Shown here piece after piece: positions 46,514 to 56,687 of a stretch of 64,000 nt of DNA. The notes under the pieces are model-generated. The model saw only the letters and a program-made list of their open reading frames with translations, was not told the origin of the DNA and did no database searches. The stretch is from positions 23,506-87,505 of the forward strand of contig MU401491.1 in assembly GCA_022579005.1 (NCBI GenBank). The letters run 5' to 3'. Both the position numbers and the translations under genes were made by a program. The first letter of the stretch is position 1, and each line of letters starts with the position of its first letter. Origin of the DNA: Poronia punctata. Taxonomy: Eukaryota > Ascomycota > Sordariomycetes > Xylariales > Xylariaceae.

Positions 46514-49500
46514 TTATCGAGGTTTGTTTGGTTTACGCTTGATAAAAGGGTCGGAAGAATTCTTCTTCTTCGCTGGCATTGGCATAGGTGGTCTAGGAGC
46601 GGGACGTGACTTGATATTCTTTGTCAGCTTTACTTGTCAAATATTGAAATGAGATGAGTATACAAGGGTGACAAACCTTGGGTGCGTTGGATGGGCCAGA
46701 CGGAGGTGCCCTGCCCGAGCCAGACGAAGTAGAGGAAGTAGGCGGTATTCCTAAAACAGCCATGGCCGTAGGATCTTGTGGTCTCGGCTTCATTCGAGGA
46801 CCAGTAGGTGGAAGTCTGCCACTTGGTCCCGACGGTCCAAAAGGAGTATTCTCTTTCGCCAACTATAAATGCCTGTGTCAGTCATAATATCTAGTCTAGT
46901 TATGTAGAGTCAGTTGGAAGTGACCTACCTTCTTGGCGGGTTTGCCCGGGTCCAAGTCGTCCCTGTGGCGTTTGAGCCCAGATTCGTGAATGACAGGACG
47001 ATCGGATGAAGGCGGTCGTACCATGGCTGGCTCGCCACGTTCGTTGAGACCGCCGAAACCCGGGTTGGGGCTACCCATAGGACGATTCCGCTCAATAAGC
47101 GTGTACGTTTCGGGTAGCTGGGGCGTTTTATGCTTTTTAGATGTCGCTGGTCTGAAAGGGGGTGTGTCTTCCATAATGACATCTTCTACTTGACCTGTGC
47201 TTGTGGGCCGAGACCATGTCTGCTCAACCGGTGGTGGCGAGGACCGTGGCAGTTGCGCCGGGACATTGGGAGGCGGGCGAGATAGCTTGACGCCTGGCTT
47301 TCTGAGCATGCCGAGAACGTCTCCGGTAGTGTAACGATCGCGGGCCTTGGCGTCTACGATCAGCTTGTTCCAGAACTCGCCCTGGCAAAGTGCTCGCGAG
47401 TCGCCCAGGATCCAGAGGGACGACTTTGCACGAGTGAGACCGACGTTCATACGTCGAATATCCGTCATGAAACCAATACCGCCCGTGGAACTAGCACGGA
47501 CGCAAGAGAATATAATGACTTCGCACTCTCGACCCTGGAAGGCATCCGTCGTGTTAAACTCGATAAACTCGGTGATCTTATCTCCGTACCGGCGGGAAAA
47601 CTGGTCGCGGAGCTCGAATAGCTGTGCCTTGTATGGGGTGATGATACCGATCTTGCCCTTGAGATCAACCTTGGGATAGTCGAGCGAGAATCTTTCGTAA
47701 AGCTGCATTGCAACTTTGAGTTCTTCCAAGTTGACGAGTGACTGGCCTCGTCGCCCCTTTTCTTGTATACCCTTGACGTCGAAGAAGCGATAAGGACCGA
47801 GCAGCTCGCTCTGGTGCCACGGCTGATGGCGGAGACTGGCCATATCACCACCGTTGAGGAGTCGGCGCTCGTAGAATTCCTGGCTGGGGAAGTAACTGAT
47901 TTCAGGATGCATACGGTACTGCGTATCCAAGAGGTGGATCTCGTCGGGCCAATTCTGCTGCATACGGACGAAGAGACTCTGGTCGTAGCCGTACCGGGCC
48001 GCCGACTGGGAAAGAACCGTGGGTGGCAACTGTTTAGGGTCACCGACCAGGATACACTTGGAACAGCCGTACTTGAGCGGGATCAGCGCGCTGAGCTCAA
48101 CACACTGGGCCGCCTCGTCGATGATGACCGTCTCGAACTCGACCGCCAAGTTTTTGAACATTTCGTGGCCACTGCCGCTCAGTGTGGCGCACAGTACCTG
48201 GGCCGAGTCCAGAATCTCCTGTTGGATTTGTCGACGGCGGATCTCGTTTTCTCGCGCAGCAGTGTTGCCGCTATCCTTGTCGGCGTCGATTTTGGCCCCG
48301 ATCTGGGCTTGGCGACGTTTGTACTCGTCGAACTTGCGTTGGAGTCTGTTTGTTTCCGCCCGGTCTCCAGTCGCCCGCGCAGATTCGAGCTGAGGCCGAA
48401 GTTCAGCCAACTCGGCCTTGATCTTGCCAGCCTCCTGATGCATCAGTTCCCGCGAGCTCGGCCCAGCCTTGTCCTTATCAGTCCCCTCGACACGGGCTTT
48501 GACTAGCTCGTCCAAGGTGACGTCTCGGACCGCTGCGTTGATAGCATCGCTGCGTCCGAGTCGCAGAACATTGATCTTATGAAAGTTGCCGCTCATCGAT
48601 TTCACTCCTGCCTTTAAACGTAGGACCAACTCGTCGACGGCCGCGTTACTGGGAGCGCACACCAAGAGCTTCTTCGTCGTGCCCTTGTTGGCTGCAGGTC
48701 CCAGGCCATCAGGTCGTTTGATGGCAACGCCAGTAGAAGAAGACCCCGACTGGGTTCCGCCCATGAGCGCGCCTACCATGGCAACGATGGTCTTTGTTTT
48801 TCCAGTTCCAGGGGGTCTATAGTATATATTAGTCAACAAAAGGTCGAACCGACGCAAGTAGGTGAAGAAGCATAAAAGGCACATACCCCTGTACAAGTGT
48901 AAAGGCATCGTTTTCCTTGGCGTTCAATATGGCCTTGGCCTGGCCCGGATTCAAGTGGTAATTCTTCATGACGTTCTTTACAGCTTCTTCACCAAAATTT
49001 AACTTTGGAGATGGCTTGGCCTCCAAGATCTCGGGTGCAAGATCATAGTATTGCAAACTCTCCAAAGATGCGTATTCACGCTCAATCGTAATCATGTTGG
49101 TGATTTTCACCGCATAAAACTCGGCCTGGGGCATCAGAGTCGACAACATCGGTCCCGCACGGCTACTTAGCCGATACTGCACTTCAAGACTGCCGTTCTT
49201 GAACTGGATCCGCCAGATTCGAGCGAGGCAGTGCAGTTCGTCCTTGGCCTCGAGAGGATTTGCCGCATGCGAAAACAAGACGATGTCACCTTCGGAGAGG
49301 TATCGATCCTTGCTTTTATCTATCGGCATAGAGGTGCTGACTTCGATGAACTTGTCCACATTCATCCGATTGATCACTTTAGTCTCGAACGGCTTCGATG
49401 TCGCCTCGTCCTTGGCCGTCACAAACGATCTCCACGCCTCGTTGATCAGCAGCGGAAGAAAGGTTTCCTTGTACTGCCGCGGATCATCGTACGATGCAGC

Positions 49501-52500
49501 TACCCGTGTACATGGTATGCCGTTGGGTGGGTCGCTCCCTTCGTGGAAGATGTCCCACTCGAGGATGGCTTGATGTAGGACGTCCATAGGAGGGATGAGC
49601 CGGGCTCGCATATCTTTGGCAGATCGCTGCAGCTTCATCTTCTTTACCGGACCTCTGACGCCCGCTTTCATAGACTGTATCCGACTCTGCGCGTCGTCGT
49701 TTCGCCTCGGCGCAGTGTTTGTACGCTTCAAAAAGTCCTCGTCGTCGTCCGAGTCGTCTTCCCCTTCAGAAGACGAATTGACCATGATCTCGCTCTTCCG
49801 CGTCGCCGACAAGTCTTTGCCTTGGATGCCCGAGAGGCCCTGGAGCCCAGATCCCTCGCCCGCTACCAGTTGTTTGGGCGCCCGCAGTGCCTTGGCTCTG
49901 GCGATAGCATCGGCATCCCGTTTACGCTTCTCTTCAGCCTCTCGTGCCCGCTTCGCTCTGATCGATTCGATAGAAGCGACAGGTGGCGCTTTAGGAAGAC
50001 CTTTGGTGACGCTCTTCGCAGGAGTTTGACGGGCTCTCATCTCGTCTATGAGGGAACGGTTCTTTTCAGAAGACGACGCCTTGAGCAACTCGCTCACGTC
50101 CCCCTTGGCCGACTTGACACCCGTCCTTGGCCCTGACGACACGCTCGAGGTCTCGCTTCCGCCCTTAGACCAAGCATCGAGACTGGTCTGCTTCTTCACT
50201 CCCTCAACCTTTTTGATGGACACGATTTGTATATCGTCCTGGTTGTCCTCCTCGCCCAGGGCTTTAATCAGTTCTGCACGTTGCCTCTCGTTCATGTTCG
50301 TCATCATCTTGTAACGACCATTTTCGTTCTTTATGCAGGTATTTTTAATAAACGTCAACGGCTGATCGGGCACCTCCATGCCATATTCACGTAGTCGTTT
50401 CAGCAGCTTCCCCAACACGTTGACGATGACACTGACGAGGTAAAGATCCTTGAGTCGCAGCATCTTGCAGAGACCCATGCAGTGTACTCGTGGCTTCTCC
50501 AAGAGGTTTTTCATCGGCTTCTTAGCCTCTTCTCCGTCGCCGCCTGCAGAGGCATCGGTGGATTTCGAGGCTAGTGCTGTCGATAGGAGTCCGTCTTGGG
50601 CCAACAGAGCGTCGGCATGCTCCATGACCTCTCGGCACAAGTTCTTCATCGTGTCCATGTCGATCTTCCGACTCCAGGCCTCCGTCTGATTCAAGGCATT
50701 TTCTACAAACGCCCATTGCGAAGACCACCAATTTCGGAGTATATCCTGTTCGCCCATATTCAGTTCCCTAGATCTCAGAATACCGGACAGTGGGCCGCAT
50801 AGGCCGTCCAGGATGTCTCGCGAATAGCGAAGAATGTTGGTCTGTGACGACCAGAGCGACTTTTGCATCGTGATCTCGTCGACAACCCTCGTATAGGCCG
50901 AAAGTGTTGGACCAAAGTGCATCTCAAGAAGCTTCTGGACTGCATCTGACCGCCGATCCTGGCCCGTGATAGCCTTGATGAAGGATGCGCCCGCTTGGTT
51001 TATGGGTTCTTCGCCATAAACAAGCGTTGCAATGATAGGATGCATGGTGGCAGGTTCTAGGCACAGCTGTCTTATAGCTGTCTGACTGAAGTCCTCTAGA
51101 CGCTCTACCACGCGTCCAATAACCTCTGTAGTTTTCTGAAACTCCGTGTTGAACTCCAGCTTGATCCGTGACAGTTTCTCATGTTTCGAGGGACGGAAAA
51201 TCTCGACGGTAATAAGAGGGACGAAGGCTAGAAGCATCGTTCTGGCGAGCCCATGAGCGCCGGGCTGGAGCACGTCTAGGAAAGCATCCCAAAGGCCGGA
51301 GGAGTCCCTCTTCACCTCGCGTTGGACAAGGTCATCGTTCTCCTGGATTGCGTTGGACTCCTCAAAGGTTATCCTAGAGTCGAGTGCCAAAGCGCATCCA
51401 ATCACCGCCAACGCTGCCTTGGCTACTGATTCTTGTCGAGGATCTGAAGTTGGCAGTTGCGCTAGTTGTGCGATGAGGTCCTTGTATCTCAAAGTGAGGT
51501 TTAAAAGGGCGTTCGTATGAATCGTCGACGAACCCGCGTGAAGCCTATACCTAGGAGAAACAAACCCGGCAAGTGAGGACGAAAGGGCTTCCATGGCACC
51601 ACGATAGCACGCAAACTTGCCATCTGTCGACATGTTAGCATCATTGGCAAAGTCGCCAAGAAGATGATGGACCAGCTTGTCGCAGACATCGGTTTTCTGA
51701 TTCGGTGATATCGAATCTATCAAAGGTTTCACCCATGATGTGGCTGCAGGACCTTCGGATGTCATATCAAGGCCACCAGACTGCAAAAGCAGCGGTCGGA
51801 AGGCAGGGCTCCTGATGATCTGCTCGAGGATAGCAGGCGGTGAATATTGCCTATAGGCGTCCCAAAAGGCTTTAGGAGACTTGACTATGAGGGCACAAAA
51901 GACCTTGAGCACCGCTTTCAGCGAAGGCGCATCCCTCAGCTGTGGCATCTGGGATATCATCAAATCATAGATCGTGGGCTGCACGTCCATGCCTCGCAGG
52001 CAATCCATGATGGAGTCCTCCTCGAGCACGTCGAGGATGTAAAGAAAGCCTTGCCAGATACGCTGCAAAGTCTGCGCATCGGTGCTTTTGCTATTGGCTT
52101 TCAACAGTGCATCCTTGAAGCTCCCTTGGATCGCCCATTCAAAGTCCGACTTGTCCACGGTAGGCTTCTGTCCAAATGTCTGGATGGCAAAGTCTCTGCG
52201 AGTCTGATCTTCGTCGAAAAGGAAGATGGTCATGGTGGGAAGGATCTCGTCTAGCTTCAACGGTTTTCGTTGCTGGATGGTAGTGAAGACGAAATTGAAG
52301 TGCTTGCGGTTTTCTGGCGTGCTCAGGTAGGCTATACAGCATAGCGACTCGTAGATGGAAACCAGGAGGTCGGCTTGCCCTTCTTTTACAAAGGTGCTCT
52401 GCGACACAATGTTATTGTGCTGTACGATGAACTCTTCGGCGGCCACGAGGCCTTGGGTGATTCGCGCAAAGTCGAACTGGTTTAAACGATCCGTCATTTG

Positions 52501-52945
52501 TTCGACCACTTCGTCGTTGTATATGCTTTTCATCTACCGTTAGCCCAATAGGTAGCTATTTGTATTCACCCGGTACCTTGACTACAACTCACTTGGTGAT
52601 ATCTTTGACGAATTGAGCGCGACCCTTATGCCAGTTGCGAACACAGCTTGGGCAGCTTCGCAAGCAGCTGTCACATCGAGAATCGAATTCCGGACGGTGA
52701 GAGCCTGCATCTTCCCGGTCGAGGCCCAATATCAACGAGCAATTGTACATCAGATCTAGTCGTGCCTGGCCATCTTCAATCCTCTTTTCCTTCTCCTGGC
52801 GACTTATGGAAGTCTCGGCGTCGAAGTCTTCGTATACTTCATTGTCATCGTCGGAGAGTCTCGGGCAGAAGAGATGCACCTCGGCGGGGATTTCTCGAAG
52901 CTTTGCGAAGCCCGAATCCAACACATTGTGTACTCCGGCAGCCAT
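46514..52945 (-). CDS. SEN1: Sen1-type superfamily 1 RNA/DNA helicase
   Basis: About 2,056 aa. Exons are 52945-52593, 52525-48887, 48816-46929, 46862-46677 and 46618-46514. Sen1 unwinds R-loops and terminates Pol II transcription of non-coding RNAs; it is the fungal senataxin. Exons 1 and 2 carry the long helical N-terminal region that contacts Pol II, including an early Cys-rich patch (CDSCLRSCPSC). The helicase core lies at about 1,300-1,840: GPPGTGKTKT (Walker A, 1331-1340) rebuilt across intron 2, CAPSNAAVDEL, IIDEAAQC (1563-1570), LVGDPKQLPP, TQYRMHPEI (about 1629), TTDAFQGRE and VGLTRAK (1789-1795). Between the first motifs is a charged coiled-coil insertion, the prong-type helices of Upf1-like enzymes. 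The tail is basic and proline-rich (PAKKKNSSDPFIKRKPNKPR), likely a nuclear localisation signal. Exon 2 uses an acceptor 8 nt past a nearer AG that would give an immediate stop. Confidence 0.95.
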
Positions 52946-54275
52946 GGTGGCTCGATATGGGCATGTCGCTGGACTTGATCGGGGAGCAATAGCAAGGAGA
53001 AAAGAAGCTTATGGCAACCGGTATTGGAGGCTGCCGGTCATCGGGGCCGGCTAGGACGGAGGAGTTTGTTGGCAAAGAGTCGAATGAAAGTTGGCTCGAG
53101 TTGCGCATGTACGAGTACGAGAGTTTGATGCTGGTAGGGGATTATGTTCTGGTTCCTGGAGGAAGGTATCACTAGGCCCTGCCGAGACAATGTACGTTGT
53201 ACATGTAAACAACCCCGGAAAGTCTAATAAGCCGGAAGGGTCTTCGGAAGGGTCATATAGAGAGGTAGCTCTGGTAAGGCAACGGGGCAACCCGCTTTAG
53301 ACTCGGTAGGGAGGAACTTAGAACGCCAGATAACCAATATAATATAGATAAAGAAAATATGCGGGTCTACTAATTACCAGTAGAGATAGAGACCAAATAA
53401 TGGTAAATGAGATTTGAACAGACCGTGCGGTCGTTGACCTCTGAAAGGCCTCAAGGGTACGTTGTGTGATGTCAACTTTTGTTCCTTTTTTGCATCTTTA
53501 ATTGAAGCCGACGATCTACAAAGGTTAGTAGGTCAGGTTAGTTCAATCCGGCACACGCGACGTGGGCGTGTCTACCTAGTAGGTTAGGTACCGCGCTAGG
53601 TATCCTACCCGTTCCCCACTTCTCGACAGAATGGCTGTTTAAGTGCTTGCAGCTGTCCGGCCAAGGCCGGCCAGACTTTGCCAACTGTTCCTTTTAAGAT
53701 GTCAAATCTCAAGGTGCTTAAATTAGACCCCTGGAACAGTTATTTTCGGTTGGACCAAGTGACGGGAGCAAGGTATTCCTGTTCTTGTTAGTCCCTTGGA
53801 TTCACATTTAATGTTTTTATAGCTAAGAAATCACCATTATACGCCAGTATGAATCAGATAATGCGTATTTTGCAAATTATTGTTTGATAGCTAAGGCTAG
53901 ATGTTTACTATCTTGTGCCTCCAGCCCTCAGGAAGTAGCTGAAGCACATCTACTGTCTACAGGACAACAAGATCTCTAATCTGCCAATCCATTGCTGTGA
54001 TTGGTACTTTGTTTCCCTAATCACAGGCAAGCAGGTTTAGACCAACTACCTACGTCTGCATTCATGCGTGTGCACAGTATACAGCCACCGAAACAACAAG
54101 GATCGGTGCCGTTACCACCATGAAGGTGATGTTCATCAGTGTGCATGCGCATATCAAATAGCAAATGTTGTCCTCCCATACTCGTAGTCCTCCGAATATG
54201 CCAGCAAGATGTTGACATCGGGATATCAACGTTAAATAGCAAAATGTCCCATTATTGAGATTGCTCTTATCAACA
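52946..54275. other. intergenic between SEN1 promoter and glycosylase 3' end
   Basis: 1.3 kb. The right-hand gene ends at 54276 and Sen1 starts at 52945, both on the minus strand, so this contains the Sen1 promoter. Open frames at 52,950-53,300 and 54,021-54,242 have no recognisable content. TAGGTTAGGTA/TACCTAG words cluster at 53,527-53,610. Confidence 0.55.
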
Positions 54276-56687
54276 TCAGAGCGCTCTTTCGTCCTGGTTG
54301 ATTTCCTCCTTAATTTCTTCCTTAAATCCAGTCTTGTCTTCGTTATTGGTCTCATTCTTGGTGTCATTTTTGGTCCCGTTCGTGATCTCGTTCGTGATCT
54401 CGTCCTTGGTCTCGTCCTTGATCTCGTTCGTGATCTCATTCTTGATATCGTTCTTGGTCTTGTTCTTGGTCTCGATCTCAAAGTTGGCCTTATCATCGTC
54501 AGGGAGCGCCGAGTCTGAGGTATCATTCCCATCCTCGGTGATTTCGTTCTTCACTTGACCAATCTGCGTCTTGTCTTCCTTCTTGATGTCGTCCACAAGG
54601 TTGGCCTTATCAACTTCGAAACCTTCTGACAAATCCGAGTTGTTGATACCCTCAATGATCTCGTTCTTGATTTCTTCCCTGATTTCACTTTGGTCCTCAT
54701 CCTTGATGGCATTCTCGACTTTGTCCTGGACATCATTATCGACATCATTTTTTATATCATTATGAGTTTCGACCTTTGTGTCGGTATCAACATCGCTTTT
54801 GGATTCATCCTCCAGGTCGCTCTGGGCTTCAATGTCGTCTTCGCCTTCGTCTTTGATCCCGTCGTTATCTTCAGCCTTGGTGCCTTCGGCCTTGGTGTCG
54901 CCTGCCTTCTTCTTTGGTCCCTTTGGGATTTTTGCCATCTTCTTAGCCCGCGTGAGGAGGTGCTCGAGCGGGCATACCGTGGAGTCCCACTCCTTTGTTC
55001 CCTCTGCAGTAGATGCCTTGCATCTGCTACAAGTCTGGCCATGACGAATAAAAAGCTGATGAAGACCGTACTTGAGATGGTCTGGGCATCGGACCTCCAG
55101 GTGACAAAACGTGTCATTCTCGTCCGCTTTGGGCGGAGTCCAGCCCAGCCATTTTGAAAACCGGTGAACATGAGTGTCGACTGCAAAGCAGGGTATCTGC
55201 AGGCAGAACAAGATGACACACGCAGCTGTCTTGACACCAATTCCAGGGTACTTGGTGAATTCACGCATGGCATCGTCAGCAGATAGTCCTCGCATGTGAT
55301 CAAGGGATAATATTTCCTGATCTGCTTTCAGAATCTCGAGGTCCTTCTGACTCTCGCTCTTCTCAGCTGCACCGTAGACGTCGGCAGGCACACCAGTTTC
55401 TCTCTCGGCCAGATACGCTGCTCGCCTGTCGAGATTTTCCTGGCGCACCATGTCAAGAATCCCTTTGATGGCCTTTGCCTTTATTGAGGCCAGTCCACCC
55501 TCATGGATAGCTTCTATTAGGTCTTCAATGGGAGACAGCCGGACTTTGTTCCAGTCGATGCTACCCTTCGCAACTCCGTCTTCTAAGACTCCGTACTTGC
55601 TGACGATACCTTTCAGCATCTTGGCTGCACCAGCAAAGGTTACAGCGCCACTGAGAAGAGTTCTGATTAGGGCTTCCAAGACGAAAGGAACCTCTCCGCA
55701 TCCTGTTACTTCTAGTGACGGTGCGGGGATCACCTCAGGCGATTGTGGCTGCACATCATCGTGCATGTCTGCGAGAATTCGATAGACGACTTCGCATTGC
55801 TCAGCGCTAGGAGCCTCCCATTCCGGGAAAGGGCTTTTTCCTGGCATTAACCCATACGGGTTATCTTTGGTCTTGCGAGGTATGCGCTTAGGCTTTTCTG
55901 GCTGGTCTTCATCTACCTTTCCCACAACCTTGACGCGTTTGCGTCTTTGCCTAGGAGGCTTTGATTGACCGGTTTCATGAGAACTGTCTTCAGTCTTTAC
56001 TCGTTTGCGTCCTCGTCTTGCTGGCTTTGGTAATGATTCTTCAGGTTGGGATTCCTCAGTTGGGGCTTCCTCCGGCTTGGCTTCCTCCGGTCTCGCTACC
56101 GCTGGCTGCGCTTCCTCGGGCTGCACTTCTTCTTGCTTTGACTCCTGTGGCTGCGGCTTTAATTCCTCTGGCTGTGATTCACCTGCATGTGATTGTTCCG
56201 GCACATGCTCTACTTCCTCCTCAAGCCGAGCTCGCACACGGGCAGAACGTCTCAAAGGTTCCGCCTGATTTGGCACCTCTAGCTTCTGCTTTTTTGCCCG
56301 AGCACCACCCTTGTTGTTCTCAATTGAAGCCTCGACCTCCTGCTCAAGCTGCCGGGCGACCTCATCAGCTTCTTCTTCAAGAGCATCAGTGACTTCGAAT
56401 TTACGTTTTCGGCCTTCTCTCCTGTCTACATCATCAAATCTCTTCATGCATGATATCTTAGGCGGGGCTTTTGCCGGACTCTGACGCCGCAAGTGCTCAG
56501 GATCCACCATGTGCGATCCCTCCTGAGCATTTCTGGTGGAAGACCGTGTTGCCCTCGCTGTGCCGGTGGCAGCCTGGGTTGCCGATTCTGCTTGCGCGGC
56601 GGTCTGGACGCCCATGCCATGCGGCAGCACCCATCCACCTCTCACCGGGACCGCATTGGCCTTGGGCTTTGCACCTCGTCTCGCCAT
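54276..56687 (-). CDS. HhH-GPD base-excision DNA glycosylase with long acidic tail
   Basis: Intronless, about 803 aa, starting at the ATG of MARRGAKPKANAV (56687). The N-terminal 290 residues are disordered: basic patches (RRGRKRVK, RQRRKRVK) that could be nuclear signals and a PEE/QPEE-rich stretch at about 170-220. The glycosylase core spans about 330-580. It shows YPGIGVKTAACVILF (helix-hairpin-helix, about 480-495, with Lys486 in the catalytic lysine position) and AVDTHVHRFSKWLGW (catalytic Asp504), so an endonuclease III-like bifunctional enzyme is likely. A Cys group (TCSRC...VCPLEHLL, Cys553, 556, 572) resembles the iron-sulfur loop, but one ligand and the usual spacing are missing. 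Residues 600-803 are a repetitive Asp/Glu/Lys/Asn/Thr/Ile tail. Removal of damaged bases in the nucleus is inferred; the substrate is unknown. Confidence 0.85.
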   Translation of the reverse strand: MARRGAKPKANAVPVRGGWVLPHGMGVQTAAQAESATQAATGTARATRSSTRNAQEGSHMVDPEHLRRQSPAKAPPKISCMKRFDDVDRREGRKRKFEVTDALEEEADEVARQLEQEVEASIENNKGGARAKKQKLEVPNQAEPLRRSARVRARLEEEVEHVPEQSHAGESQPEELKPQPQESKQEEVQPEEAQPAVARPEEAKPEEAPTEESQPEESLPKPARRGRKRVKTEDSSHETGQSKPPRQRRKRVKVVGKVDEDQPEKPKRIPRKTKDNPYGLMPGKSPFPEWEAPSAEQCEVVYRILADMHDDVQPQSPEVIPAPSLEVTGCGEVPFVLEALIRTLLSGAVTFAGAAKMLKGIVSKYGVLEDGVAKGSIDWNKVRLSPIEDLIEAIHEGGLASIKAKAIKGILDMVRQENLDRRAAYLAERETGVPADVYGAAEKSESQKDLEILKADQEILSLDHMRGLSADDAMREFTKYPGIGVKTAACVILFCLQIPCFAVDTHVHRFSKWLGWTPPKADENDTFCHLEVRCPDHLKYGLHQLFIRHGQTCSRCKASTAEGTKEWDSTVCPLEHLLTRAKKMAKIPKGPKKKAGDTKAEGTKAEDNDGIKDEGEDDIEAQSDLEDESKSDVDTDTKVETHNDIKNDVDNDVQDKVENAIKDEDQSEIREEIKNEIIEGINNSDLSEGFEVDKANLVDDIKKEDKTQIGQVKNEITEDGNDTSDSALPDDDKANFEIETKNKTKNDIKNEITNEIKDETKDEITNEITNGTKNDTKNETNNEDKTGFKEEIKEEINQDERAL

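Noticed and set aside
54255..55157. Hydrophobic plus-strand frames opposite the glycosylase (for example VLGLVLDLVRDLILDIVLG)
   Set aside because: They are the antisense of the repetitive D/E/K/N tail; hydrophobicity follows from complementary codons.
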